A stretch of 64,000 nt of DNA from G963667675 sp965197565 (GTDB lineage: Bacteria > Chloroflexota > Dehalococcoidia > Lucifugimonadales > UBA3495): the NCBI GenBank assembly GCA_965197565.1, contig CBDANK010000004.1, positions 496,001 through 560,000 of the forward strand, read 5' to 3'. The notes under the pieces are model-generated. The model made no database searches, was not told the DNA's origin, and worked only from the letters and a program-made list of their open reading frames with translations. The translations under genes and the position numbers were made by a program. This document shows positions 8,645 to 17,292 of this stretch, piece after piece (the stretch's first letter is position 1; each line of letters begins with the position of its first letter).

Positions 8645-10348
8645 TCAGTCGCCCCGTTGGCCGCGAAACAAACGGGAGAAAAAGGGCAACTCGGCCTTGG
8701 CGGGTTGCTCCGTATCCGCCCCTTCCAGTGGGAAGGCACCGGGCAGGGCGGCGTTGAGGTAGTCTCCATTCGTTGCCGAGGGTTGTTGCGGTTCTGAAAG
8801 TTCGGCGGCGTCGTTATCGTACTCACCCAACGCCGGCTCCAGCCGAGACTTCAACACTTGTTCCACCGCTGAATGACCCCGGTTCAGGTTGAAGGTGCGG
8901 CGGCGCCTTTGGTGGCCGGAAGTCTCGTCCCGCCAGGAATGCCAGCCCCGCTTGAACAGGTCGGCCGAACTGAGTCCACGGAACATCTTGCTTACGTAGG
9001 TACGGGAATAGACCTGGGCCCAACGCTGGGTAATTTCCCCGTAGTCGGCCTCCAGCCCCTGTTCCAAGGCCTGGCAGACCTCCGACACCAGGAAGTTAAA
9101 GGCCACATGGCTGATCCCCTCCCGGTGTTCCAGAGTGTCCGCCATGACGATCAAGTCGGCAATCCGTTGGGAATCCAGTCCATCGCCGGGACCTTGGGGC
9201 AAGTCGAAACCGGCTGTGCCCTCCGAAATCAGGGACTCAAGGGCCGGAGGCATTGAGGCTTCCACAGACTCCACAGTTTCTTCCGAGGCCTCGTCCGGCC
9301 CAGGTAGGACTGCCGAAGGGCGTTGGTCCTCTTGGGTATTGAGGGCTTCCTCCACCACTGGCGCAGCTTCGGCAGGCTTGGAGCGGCGGCGGCCCCGCGG
9401 CTGGGCGGGCCGAGTCTCTTGGGGGACGATGGAATCAATGCTGTTTTCGGTAGGGCCGGATTCATCGGCCATGATGGCCCAGTCCACCAAGCCGGCGGTG
9501 ATGAGCTTTATGTTTCCTTCCTTGGCCGCACGGGCCATCAGCTTCTTGAATCCGGAGAAGCCCAGTTGTTTTTCGTCAAAATTGGGGAAGCGGCGCATTA
9601 AACGTTGCTTGATGGAGGTCAACAAGGGGTTGCCCCCGACCTGGCGCTCCGCTCGGACGATTTCTTCTATCTCTCGAACAACCTCGGCCAACTCCACCCG
9701 GGAGACTTCGGCACTTTTCAAGGGGCCGCGGCCGTTGCCGGGAGCTACCGGCTCTGGGAGTGTGACTGGGTCCACGTCCACGTCGTATAGGACCAGACCG
9801 TCAACCTGGTCGGCCAAGCGCCGGGAAGTAGACCAGGAAACCCCAATGACTACCACCCGTTTGCCCATGGTGCGGAGAGTGTTGACAACATGGATGAAGT
9901 CGGAGTCGCCTGAGACCAGCACGTAGGTGCCGATATTAGAGTAGGAGTGGGCGCATTCGATACAGTCCGCGGTCATCTTGACGTCTACGCTGTTCTTGAC
10001 TCGTAGGCCGCGTGAGGACTCTGATGACCCCGTGCCTCCTGGGTATATTCGGGTGGGCACGTACACTGGCTCGATGCCGGCGGCGTATAGGGCTGGCGGG
10101 TCGTTGATGAACTGGCTGGCCCCCCTCAATTCAGGGGAGCGGGCGACCCAGTCGGCGTAGGCCTTGGCCACCACCATCCGGCCCAGATTGGATACTTCTT
10201 CCTTTAGCGCGGAAACGTTGGGAGTACGGCGACCGCTGGCCAGGCTGATCTTGAAGTTCTCCCAATCGATGAACAGGGCTACATCTTCACCAAGAGTGAA
10301 AGGTCCGGTCATTCTTCTAATACGTCCATTGTGGGCTGATTTCGCCAT
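8645..10348 (-). CDS. NYN-domain nuclease-like protein with LOTUS/OST-HTH domain
   Basis: 567 aa. Residues about 20-200 form a NYN (PIN-like, LabA/DUF88) domain: ALFIDWENFKISL with the first acidic residues, VKMTADCIE, and LVSGDSDFIHVVNTLRTMGK with the SDSD metal-binding cluster. Residues about 235-290 match an OST-HTH/LOTUS RNA-binding domain (LLTSIKQRLMRRFPNFDEKQ ... FSGFKKLMARA). A Pro/Glu-rich linker follows, then a helical C-terminal domain that may be a second winged helix (NFLVSEVCQALEQG). Likely an RNA-directed endoribonuclease; partner RNAs unknown. The start could also be the ATG 36 bases further in. Confidence 0.8.
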   Translation of the reverse strand: MAKSAHNGRIRRMTGPFTLGEDVALFIDWENFKISLASGRRTPNVSALKEEVSNLGRMVVAKAYADWVARSPELRGASQFINDPPALYAAGIEPVYVPTRIYPGGTGSSESSRGLRVKNSVDVKMTADCIECAHSYSNIGTYVLVSGDSDFIHVVNTLRTMGKRVVVIGVSWSTSRRLADQVDGLVLYDVDVDPVTLPEPVAPGNGRGPLKSAEVSRVELAEVVREIEEIVRAERQVGGNPLLTSIKQRLMRRFPNFDEKQLGFSGFKKLMARAAKEGNIKLITAGLVDWAIMADESGPTENSIDSIVPQETRPAQPRGRRRSKPAEAAPVVEEALNTQEDQRPSAVLPGPDEASEETVESVEASMPPALESLISEGTAGFDLPQGPGDGLDSQRIADLIVMADTLEHREGISHVAFNFLVSEVCQALEQGLEADYGEITQRWAQVYSRTYVSKMFRGLSSADLFKRGWHSWRDETSGHQRRRRTFNLNRGHSAVEQVLKSRLEPALGEYDNDAAELSEPQQPSATNGDYLNAALPGAFPLEGADTEQPAKAELPFFSRLFRGQRGD

Positions 10349-10435
10349 TCAGTGTAAGCCGGGCCTATTGTGAGAGTCAAGGAAAGAGAAGGCCGGGTAA
10401 CTGTTCAGAGTTGGTCAGCCCACTAACCCGGAACC

Positions 10436-10515
10436 GCTCATCCAGAGCGCGGCGCAGCGGGGTCGAAGGACAAATTCCCCGCTCATCCAGAGCGCAGCGC
10501 AGCGGAGTCGAAGGA
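10436..10515. repeat. Two imperfect direct repeats of about 36 bp
   Basis: The segment GCTCATCCAGAGCGC..GCGCAGCG..GTCGAAGGAC occurs twice, separated by a few bases, differing at about three positions. It carries the CTGAGCG/CGAAGGAC words common to short dispersed repeats of many bacterial genomes. A reverse-oriented relative lies at 17325-17355 (CCTTCGACTCCGTTGCGCTC). The adjacent TAACTGTTCAGAGTTGGT is the same 18-bp end seen reversed at 17370-17387. Confidence 0.65.
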
Positions 10516-10570
10516 CACCCCCCCAATCTGAACACTTGCGAGGCCGAGCAGGGCCTTTCGATTGTTCGTT

Positions 10571-10650
10571 TGAACTGTGATTCATGAGATTAAGGTATTC
10601 GCACGATTTCTCAATCCTGTGAATCCCGGAATCAAAGAAATCACAGTTCA
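10571..10650. repeat. Palindromic intergenic element with 12-bp perfect arms
   Basis: TGAACTGTGATT at 10571-10582 and its exact reverse complement AATCACAGTTCA at 10639-10650 enclose 56 bases that include GAATCCCGGAATCAAAG. The outer bases (ATTGT ... ACAAT) extend the symmetry with mismatches. It resembles a REP-like element seen widely between genes; it could fold as a cruciform or a long RNA hairpin. Confidence 0.6.
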
Positions 10651-10772
10651 GACAATTGCGCCGAAGCTCGAAAGACCCTGCGCGGTCCGCAGGGTCAAAA
10701 TAGACCGGGGCGCAACCCCCAGAGTACAATTGACTAAACTAATGAGGGCGGCGATTTTCGCAATAATTTCTG

Positions 10773-11318
10773 ATGCTCTTTATGGTATCGATAGCCGTCT
10801 GCTTGGCTTTGGCTTTCGGGCCTCCGCTGGCATTTTTAACCGAGGCTAAGCCGGTCTCAGCCAACGGGGCCACCCGCGCGGTGGTGCAAAACGCCAGGGC
10901 CGGGCCCTACCAGTTGCAGGTGGGCATCCTCCCTGGGAATCCGAAAGTAGGCAGTCTCCATCTGAGCATCCTGGTACAGGATGCCGAGGAAGGAACAGCG
11001 ATAACCGACGCCACCGTTGTAGTCATGGCGACGGGTCCCACCGGCGCCGCCAATGTGGGCCCGGTGCCGGCTGTCAACACCCCACAGAACCCCCAATTCT
11101 ATGAGGTAGACATACCTCTGGATACGGCGGGGAGTTGGACCCTTACGCTGGAAACCAACAGCCGCTTGGGAGAAGCCAGCCTTGACGTATCCCTTGAGGT
11201 TACTGAGGCGGATGGGTTTAACCTAGTCTGGCCGGCGGCCGGGGCCGTAGTCGTGCTGGCCCTGACCTTTTGGACTTGGAACAGGTCGCGGCGCAGGCGC
11301 CGCATACAACAGTCATAA
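10773..11318 (+). CDS. Membrane-anchored exported protein, FixH/YtkA-like
   Basis: 181 aa: N-terminal signal or anchor segment (MLFMVSIAVCLALAFGPPLA), a soluble beta-rich domain (YQLQVGILPGN...LHLSILVQD), a C-terminal membrane segment (LVWPAAGAVVVLALTFW) and a basic tail RSRRRRR, which places the tail inside. The beta domain resembles FixH/YtkA-type immunoglobulin-like domains that sit with copper or heme-copper functions. It is the first of three genes in one direction with a cupredoxin lipoprotein and a polytopic membrane protein. Metal role is inference. Confidence 0.6.
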   Translation: MLFMVSIAVCLALAFGPPLAFLTEAKPVSANGATRAVVQNARAGPYQLQVGILPGNPKVGSLHLSILVQDAEEGTAITDATVVVMATGPTGAANVGPVPAVNTPQNPQFYEVDIPLDTAGSWTLTLETNSRLGEASLDVSLEVTEADGFNLVWPAAGAVVVLALTFWTWNRSRRRRRIQQS

Positions 11319-11331
11319 ATGAGGTGAGAGA

Positions 11332-11796
11332 TTGAGTATCAAAGCGTTAAAACCCAGCGGGGTTATCACGGCATTGACTGTCCTAATAATGGTGTTTGCG
11401 ATGGCTTGCGGCGGCGGCGAGCCTCGGGAACTGGAGATACCGGTGAGCGTGGAGGATGGCAAGATGACCCCCGAGACCATCGAGGTAAAACAGGATGACA
11501 TGGTTACCTTGAAGATCCAGTCCGACGATGCCATTGAGTTTCATCTCCACACCTACGATATCGAAAAAGACGTGGAACCCGGGACCGTGGTGGACCTCTT
11601 TTTCGTGGCCGACGCCACCGGTAGGTTCAGGATCACTTCCCATCACTTGGAAGAGGAACAAGAGGCAACTGGGGAAGAAACCGGAGATCATGAAGCAGAG
11701 GAAGATGACGGAGATCACGAAACAGAGGAAGAAGCCGGAGATAATGAAACGGAGGAAGAGACCGATATCGGATTCTTGGAGGTGCGTCCCAGGTAA
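11332..11796 (+). CDS. Cupredoxin-like lipoprotein with acidic repeat
   Basis: 154 aa from TTG 11332 (GAGGTGAG just upstream). Signal peptide ends at lipobox FAMAC, followed by GGG, so a lipid-anchored exterior protein. The domain after it (LEIPVSVEDGKMTPETIEVK, DDMVTLKIQSD, FHLHTYDI) has the cupredoxin fold pattern, with one His-rich loop (HLHTYD) and ITSHH late, possible copper ligands. A repeated acidic block (GDHEAEED, GDHETEEE, GDNETEEE) is inserted before the final strand GFLEVRP and could bind metal. Sits between two membrane proteins of the same likely operon. Confidence 0.7.
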   Translation: MSIKALKPSGVITALTVLIMVFAMACGGGEPRELEIPVSVEDGKMTPETIEVKQDDMVTLKIQSDDAIEFHLHTYDIEKDVEPGTVVDLFFVADATGRFRITSHHLEEEQEATGEETGDHEAEEDDGDHETEEEAGDNETEEETDIGFLEVRPR

Positions 11797-11832
11797 TTGA
11801 ACGAGGTGGATTGAGCTTCTGATGACGCCTCT

Positions 11833-13389
11833 ATGAGACCATTTCAAATAGCCCTGCTCCTGCTGGCCCTGGGAGTGGCTGTGCTGGCGCAACCGGTCTA
11901 CGCCCACGGCTTCGGGGAAAGGACCGAACTGCCGGTGCCGCTGGGCTATTTTTTGGCAGGCGCCGGAGCAGCGGTAGCTCTTTCTTTTGCGGTCATCGGG
12001 CTTTTCGTAAGGGGCGGCGCGGCCTACGGCTCCTACTGGCGGTATAACCTCTTCCAACACCGGGCGTTGCGGCTAATTCTGTCTAGTCCCACGCTTCTGC
12101 CCTTGAAGCTCCTGTCGGTCTTTCTCTTGGGCCTTGTGATAGCGACGGGTCTTGTGGGCGACCAAACCCCGTCATTGAATTTCGCTCCTACTTTCGTCTG
12201 GATCATCTGGTGGGTCGGCATGGCCTTCCTGGCGGCATTGCTGGGAAATCTTTGGGCACTCTTCAATCCCTGGAAGATTCTCTTTGACGGCGCTGAGGTT
12301 GTGTTCAGACAATTCCGTCCGGGGCGCAGCCTTAGCCTCAACTTGAAGTATCCTCCGGCATGGGGCATTTGGCCTGCCGTTATCCTGTTCCTTTGCTTCA
12401 GTTGGCTGCAGGACGCTTTCCCCCAGTCCTCCCTGCCCGACCGAGTAGCTGTCATCGCCATCGTATACACGGCCGTCACCTTGAGCGGCATGGCGCTTTT
12501 TGGCAAACACCGCTGGCTGAGGCATGGCGAGGCCTTTTTCGTGGTTTTCGGCTTCTTTGCCAGGTTCGCGCCCACCGAAGCGCGAGTCAGGTCCCCGGAA
12601 CTTTGCCGGGCTTGTGACGGACAATGCTTGGACCGGGACGGTGAATGTGTAAATTGCTACGAATGCTTCGAGAAGGCTGGCGGCAAGGATAGCAGTAGGG
12701 AACTGAACATAAGGCCCTTAGCCGTCGGCTTGTCCAGAAATGAGGGGATGACCAACGACGTGCTGGCTATGGTGGTGCTTTTGCTGGCGACGGTGACTTT
12801 CGACGGCTTCAGCGCCACCTCCGCCTGGGTGGACTTTCAGTCCTACATCGTGGACATCTTCTCCGGCACGGTCGACTACGCGGCCTTCAACAGCCTGACC
12901 GTTGCCGATAGCATTGGAGTATTGCTGTTTCCCTTGGCTTTCTTGTTGGTCTACCTGGTATTCTCCTACTTCATGTCCCGTTCCGTGGGGCAGAGTGTGG
13001 GTGTGTTAGCCTTGGCCCGCGCCTTTGCCTTCTCCCTCATACCCATTGCCTTGGCCTACAACATCGCCCACTTCATCACCTTGCTGTTAATCCAAGGCCA
13101 ACTCATTGTTCCCGTTGCCTCGGACCCTTTCGGCTATGATTGGAATCTATTTGGGACCGCTGATTACCGGATCAACATCGGAGTGATAAACGCCCGGGTC
13201 CTGTGGTTTCTTTCGGTGGCTGTAATAGTGGCAGGCCATGTGCTGGCGGTGTACTTGGCCCACCTGGCTTCCATGCGGTTGTTCAAGGACCTGGCCATGG
13301 CCCTGAATAGCCAGTATCCGATGCTGACCTTGATGGTACTGTACACTGTGGTCAGCTTGTGGATCATTGCCCAACCGATAGTTGCCTAG
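11833..13389 (+). CDS. Polytopic membrane protein with cysteine-cluster loop
   Basis: 518 aa, unrecognised family. Signal-like N terminus ending YAHGFGER, then about ten hydrophobic segments (for example YFLAGAGAAVALSFAVIGLF, FVWIIWWVGMAFLAALLG, VLWFLSVAVIVAGHVLAVYL). Near residue 255 a loop carries seven cysteines: LCRACDGQCLDRDGECVNC followed by YECF, able to bind a metal or Fe-S cluster. It follows the cupredoxin lipoprotein by 36 bases. A role in copper or electron transfer at the membrane is suggested by context only. Confidence 0.6.
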   Translation: MRPFQIALLLLALGVAVLAQPVYAHGFGERTELPVPLGYFLAGAGAAVALSFAVIGLFVRGGAAYGSYWRYNLFQHRALRLILSSPTLLPLKLLSVFLLGLVIATGLVGDQTPSLNFAPTFVWIIWWVGMAFLAALLGNLWALFNPWKILFDGAEVVFRQFRPGRSLSLNLKYPPAWGIWPAVILFLCFSWLQDAFPQSSLPDRVAVIAIVYTAVTLSGMALFGKHRWLRHGEAFFVVFGFFARFAPTEARVRSPELCRACDGQCLDRDGECVNCYECFEKAGGKDSSRELNIRPLAVGLSRNEGMTNDVLAMVVLLLATVTFDGFSATSAWVDFQSYIVDIFSGTVDYAAFNSLTVADSIGVLLFPLAFLLVYLVFSYFMSRSVGQSVGVLALARAFAFSLIPIALAYNIAHFITLLLIQGQLIVPVASDPFGYDWNLFGTADYRINIGVINARVLWFLSVAVIVAGHVLAVYLAHLASMRLFKDLAMALNSQYPMLTLMVLYTVVSLWIIAQPIVA

Positions 13390-13449
13390 GACCGACTCTT
13401 GACGAGGACGGGAAATCGCGGGTTAATTTGGAAACCGGGGAGGCATAAT

Positions 13450-14202
13450 ATGAGACTCGAAGGAAAAGCGGCCTTCATCAGCGGCGGCGCCAGGGGCATG
13501 GGGGCCGTTGAGGCCCTCTTATTCGCTCGGGAGGGAGCTAGAGTGGCCATTGGCGACGTATTGGAGGAGGAAGGCCGGAGAGTGGCGGCCCAGATTGGCG
13601 AAATGGGGGGCCGGGCGATTTTCGTGCCCCTCGATGTGACCAGCGAGTCCCAGTGGAACAGTGCCGTCTCTGCCACGGTAAGAGAGTTTGGCAAGCTGGA
13701 CGTACTGGTTAACAACGCGGGGATCAGTGCCGCTGGCACGGTCGAGGATACCACGGTGGAAGACTGGGACCGGGTGATGGAGGTTAACGCTAAAGGGGTT
13801 TTCTTGGGCACCAAGGCCGCTATCCCGCCGATGCGCCGCGCCGGCGGGGGCTCTATCATCAATATCTCCTCCCAGTTGGGCATGGTGGGCACCGACATCA
13901 GCAGCCCCCAGTATCAGGCCTCCAAGGGGGCGGTAAGGATATTTACCAAGTCGACCGCGATTCAGTATGCCGCCGAAGGCATACGCGCCAATTCGGTACA
14001 CCCCGGACCCATCAACACCCCCATGACCGAGTCCCGCCGCGCCGTCCCGGAGCAGTACCGGCTTATGCTTTCCCGGATACCGCTGGGCCGCTATGGCGAG
14101 TCCGACGACGTGGCTTATGGCGTCTTGTTCCTAGCCTCGGACGAGTCCTCATTCATGACCGGCAGTGAGCTGGTTATAGACGGCGGATGGACCGCCCAAT
14201 AA
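13450..14202 (+). CDS. SDR-family NAD(P)-dependent oxidoreductase
   Basis: 250 aa classical short-chain dehydrogenase. Seen: cofactor loop SGGARGMG near residue 12, NNAG near 85, catalytic Ser in NISSQLG, and YQASK with catalytic Tyr/Lys near 152, then HPGPINTPM. Resembles FabG and hydroxysteroid dehydrogenases; substrate unknown. ATG 13450 is chosen over the upstream ATG at 13399 because GGGGAGG sits seven bases before it and the protein then begins at the usual MRLEGKAAFISG. Confidence 0.88.
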   Translation: MRLEGKAAFISGGARGMGAVEALLFAREGARVAIGDVLEEEGRRVAAQIGEMGGRAIFVPLDVTSESQWNSAVSATVREFGKLDVLVNNAGISAAGTVEDTTVEDWDRVMEVNAKGVFLGTKAAIPPMRRAGGGSIINISSQLGMVGTDISSPQYQASKGAVRIFTKSTAIQYAAEGIRANSVHPGPINTPMTESRRAVPEQYRLMLSRIPLGRYGESDDVAYGVLFLASDESSFMTGSELVIDGGWTAQ

Positions 14203-14345
14203 GACACTATTTGCAAGCCCGGAAACCCCTTGACGCCGGTCCTGCGGCCCCTCCGCCATGAGTTGGTCCGAAGGAACCCTCGCGGCGAGCGGGCCGAACC
14301 AGGGAAGCAGGTATTCCAAGCGGTTAGGAAAACCGTGGATCAGCC

Positions 14346-15314
14346 CTAAGGCGTTAGCAGTATCTTCCCGGTGGTCAAGCGGCCCTCCAACTGCCGGTGA
14401 GCTTCCCGAGCTTCGGACAGAGGCAGAGTAAGGCCGATGTGCAGCTTCAATTGCCCGGTGGCTACCCAGTTCAGGACCTCATCGGCCCGTTGCAGCAACT
14501 CCTCACGGGTGGCGGTGTAGTCTCCCAGGGTGGGCCTGGTCAAAAACAGGGAGCCGTTGCGAAGCATCCCCGAGTCGATGGGAGGGACCGGGCCGCTGGC
14601 CTGTCCGTAGAGTACCATGTAGCCCCGCCTTCCCAGGCAGTTCATTCCCTTGGCGAAAGTGGTCAGCCCCACCGCATCGTAAATAATCCGCAACCCTTGG
14701 CCGTCGGTGGCCGTCTTCACCTCGTCTTCGAAGTCCTGATGAGTATAGTTAATTACGGTGTCTGCGCCGAAACCCTTTGCTATCTCGGCCTTGGCCTCAG
14801 TGGAAACCGTGGTAAATACGCGGGCCCCTATCCGCTTGAGCATCTGGATGAGCATTACTCCCATTCCCCCGGCCCCGGCGTGGACCAGCACCGCATCGCC
14901 CGGGTTTAGCCGGGTGATGCCGAAGACCAGGAAATGGGCGGTCATAGCCTGGAGCATGGTAGCGGCGCCGGTGGCGAATTCCATGTCTTCAGGGAGTCGG
15001 ACCAGCAGCCAGGAAGGAACCGCCTGCTGCTCAGCATAGGTGCCGGTGTGCATGGCGTAGGCCACCCGGTCGCCCACCGCCACTTCGCTGACGCCCTCTC
15101 CCAGGGCCGTAACCACTCCGGCGGCCTCACGGCCCGGTGTCCAAGGCAAGCTGTCGGGAGGATTGGTCCCTCTGCGGCTGGACACGTCGGTATAGTTAAC
15201 GCCGATGGACTTGATGTCGACCAACGCTTGTCCGGGTTCCGGGGTCGGATCAGGCGCCTCTTCATAGGAGAGCACCTCGGGCCCGCCGGTCTCGTGGGCT
15301 CTTATGACTTTCAT
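14346..15314 (-). CDS. Zinc-free quinone oxidoreductase (MDR family)
   Basis: 322 aa. MKVIRAHETGGPEVLSYEE at the start, GVNYTDVSSRRG, GREAAGVV, the nucleotide site HAGAGGMGVMLIQM near residue 150, and YDAVG. The zinc-ligand cysteines of alcohol dehydrogenases are absent, placing it with NADPH:quinone reductases (Qor/zeta-crystallin type), which reduce quinones or enones. The start at 15314 (GGAGGGG upstream on the minus strand) is preferred over the longer frame from 15413. Confidence 0.88.
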   Translation of the reverse strand: MKVIRAHETGGPEVLSYEEAPDPTPEPGQALVDIKSIGVNYTDVSSRRGTNPPDSLPWTPGREAAGVVTALGEGVSEVAVGDRVAYAMHTGTYAEQQAVPSWLLVRLPEDMEFATGAATMLQAMTAHFLVFGITRLNPGDAVLVHAGAGGMGVMLIQMLKRIGARVFTTVSTEAKAEIAKGFGADTVINYTHQDFEDEVKTATDGQGLRIIYDAVGLTTFAKGMNCLGRRGYMVLYGQASGPVPPIDSGMLRNGSLFLTRPTLGDYTATREELLQRADEVLNWVATGQLKLHIGLTLPLSEAREAHRQLEGRLTTGKILLTP

Positions 15315-15408
15315 TTCCCCTCCGTCAGACCAAAGCCGGTCTAAGATGCTGACAGAGTACAGGAAACGGGTGTGTCTGCAAAGCAGAGACCTTTCATTCC
15401 CGGCAAAT

Positions 15409-15610
15409 GTCATTCTGAGCCGTAGGCGAAGAATCTAAAACTCTTCAGCAAGAATCTGGTCCGGGTTTATAAGAAAGGGAATGCAGTCAAGGACTTTAGA
15501 CCCGTCGCGGAGTTTATCTTGAGCCTAGCCGAAAGGCTCGGGGTGACATTGAGGAGTGGATCAGAGCCTGCCCCGGCGTAGGCTGGGGGTGACAATGAAA
15601 AGGCCCTATC
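15409..15610 (+). repeat. Dispersed repeat family A, copy 1
   Basis: About 200 bases running from TGTCATTCTGAGCCGTAGGC through GAATGCAGTCAAGGA to GACAATGAAAAGGCCCT. Nearly the same sequence lies at 20424-20628 in the same orientation and at 47405-47595 reversed. It has no open frame and contains several small palindromes (GAGCCTAGCCGAAAGGCTC). It fills the gap before the enoyl-CoA hydratase. Confidence 0.85.
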
Positions 15611-15705
15611 TGGAAAGGAGTAAGAGTTTACACGCCGGGACCTATGTGTTGTACTAATAGCTCCCGTCGAGGTATAGACCCATCTTCCTGGAGAAGAGGA
15701 GCGCC

Positions 15706-16476
15706 ATGAGCCGCCAGGCAGTCAATGTCGAAAGGACGGACCGCGTCGCAGTCATCACCTTGAACCGCCCTGAGGTGTTGAACGCCTTGAACCTCCAACT
15801 GGTGCGGGAGTTGGACAGTGCCCTGACCGAGTTGGAACAGGATGACGGCGTAGGAGCAATAGTCATTACCGGAGCGGGAGAGCGCGCCTTCTCCGCCGGG
15901 GCGGACATACACGAGAACCGGGAGTTTTCGCCCGAGGAGCGGAACCAGGGAGCCGAGGAAAGAAGCAAGTACACCTGGCACGTGGCTACTTGCTACAAGC
16001 CGGTTATCGGCGCGGTCAATGGCCTGTGCTACGGCGGCGGAACGGTGCTGGCCACGTCTATGGACTTCCTTCTGGGATGTGAGCGCACCAGCTTCCGGTT
16101 CCTGGCGGTAAACTACGGACAGATGAACGCCACTTGGAGCTTGCCTACTTTGGTGGGCTGGCCCCGGACCAAGGAGTTGCTCTATAGCGGCCGGGAAGTG
16201 TTCGCCGAAGAGGCCTACCGGATTGGCTTGTTGAACTACTTGGTGCCTTCCGCGGAATTGCTGGACAAGTCGGTGGAGGTTGCTGCCGGCATCGCCAAAA
16301 ACCGCATCGACTCCGTGGCTAACATCAAGCAGATGTTGATAGAACACACCGGTCTATCCTTGAGGGAGCAGTTCCAAAATGAGGTCGAAGCGCGGGAAGG
16401 CCGGTTTAAGGGACTCTCGGTGGAGGAAGGTTTCGCCGAGTTTCTTGACCGGAAGGGTCGTAAGCAACGGGCCTGA
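15706..16476 (+). CDS. Enoyl-CoA hydratase/isomerase (crotonase) family
   Basis: 256 aa. Seen: VAVITLNRPEVLNALNLQLV, the oxyanion-hole segment ERAFSAGADIHENREF, and GLCYGGGTVLATSMDFLLGC where the usual second catalytic Glu region lies, then TLVGWPRTKELLYSGR and a C-terminal helix bundle. Hydrates or isomerises enoyl-CoA thioesters in fatty or aromatic acid breakdown. AGGAG precedes the ATG. A second paralogue is at 40.4 kb. The next gene, a cupin, follows by 13 bases. Confidence 0.9.
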   Translation: MSRQAVNVERTDRVAVITLNRPEVLNALNLQLVRELDSALTELEQDDGVGAIVITGAGERAFSAGADIHENREFSPEERNQGAEERSKYTWHVATCYKPVIGAVNGLCYGGGTVLATSMDFLLGCERTSFRFLAVNYGQMNATWSLPTLVGWPRTKELLYSGREVFAEEAYRIGLLNYLVPSAELLDKSVEVAAGIAKNRIDSVANIKQMLIEHTGLSLREQFQNEVEAREGRFKGLSVEEGFAEFLDRKGRKQRA

Positions 16477-16489
16477 CCGAATTACAACC

Positions 16490-16924
16490 ATGAGCCAAGA
16501 ACCCATTGATTCTCCGTTGTCCTTGGGTCGGGTAGGGCCTGATTTAGATACCGCCGCGCCTGACGGATCGGAGATTCGTTTCCTTATCGACCAACGGCAC
16601 GCCGCTCGCCGGGCCAGCTTGGTCGAGGTGACGCTGCCGGCCGGACAGGTCTCGCGGCCGGTGTGGCACCGCACAGTTGAGGAAATCTGGTACGTTTTGC
16701 AGGGACGCGGCCGGGTGTGGCGCTGCCCGGCGGGCGCAACCACCGGGGCCGCGGCGCCCGTCGGTCCTAGAGATGCATTAGTCATACCCACGGGCTGGCG
16801 GTTCCAATTCGCTGCCGACGAAGACACACCGTTGCGGTTCCTGTGCTACACCTCGCCTCCCTGGCCCGGCCCCAAAGAAGCCCAAGCAGCGGAACGTGGC
16901 GGACTGGGGCAAGCCAGCGTGTGA
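16490..16924 (+). CDS. Cupin-domain protein
   Basis: 144 aa single-domain cupin: LVEVTLPAGQ, VWHRTVEEIWYVLQGRGRVW (metal-ligand region with one His and two Glu) and ALVIPTGWRFQF (second cupin motif). The first His of the usual HxH pair is replaced (PVWHRTVEE), so metal binding may differ. Enzyme or sensor; unknown. ATG 16490 is chosen because the domain begins there; the longer frame overlaps the crotonase gene. Confidence 0.75.
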   Translation: MSQEPIDSPLSLGRVGPDLDTAAPDGSEIRFLIDQRHAARRASLVEVTLPAGQVSRPVWHRTVEEIWYVLQGRGRVWRCPAGATTGAAAPVGPRDALVIPTGWRFQFAADEDTPLRFLCYTSPPWPGPKEAQAAERGGLGQASV

Positions 16925-16949
16925 GGGGGTATGGGGTTTACCTGGCGGC

Positions 16950-17192
16950 CTAGTCTACCAAGACACTAACGCTAATCCCCACGGCTAGTCCAACCAAAAT
17001 TGAAACCAGTATGCCGCTCAACAAATATTTGACCCATCCGAGGTCCCTAGCCATCATCCGGGTAACTTCAGTAAGTTGTCCCACCGTTCTCTCCAAGACA
17101 CTGACGGATTGGGCCACGTCAGCAAGAGTTGGAGCGGACAGCAAAAGTTCTCCTGATTCAACCGAAGCCCGGATTTCGCTGTCGGCTAGCAT
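16950..17192 (-). CDS. Small protein with coiled helix and C-terminal membrane anchor
   Basis: 80 aa: helical, Val/Leu/Glu heptad-like region (DVAQSVSVLERTVGQLTEVT) followed by a strong hydrophobic segment (YLLSGILVSILVGLAVGISV) at the end. A tail-anchored helper or an Apc-like small membrane protein; family not recognised. The start at 17192 avoids an unlikely Cys-rich N-terminal extension. Confidence 0.5.
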   Translation of the reverse strand: MLADSEIRASVESGELLLSAPTLADVAQSVSVLERTVGQLTEVTRMMARDLGWVKYLLSGILVSILVGLAVGISVSVLVD

Positions 17193-17292
17193 TGATTCTA
17201 ATCGCTCGTGACAGTAGATGAATGCAGGACAATATGTCGGAATAATCTTATCACACCCGCATAATGACAGCACAATTGTTCAGTGTCAGGGG

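Larger units (their letters stand above)
10349..10772. other. 424-base intergenic gap with three repeat elements
   Basis: No convincing gene. It holds a family C half-element (10398-10409), two imperfect direct repeats (10436-10515) and a palindromic element (10571-10650), each listed separately. A promoter for the downstream 10773 gene probably lies near its right end, but I see no clear -35/-10 pair. Confidence 0.6.
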
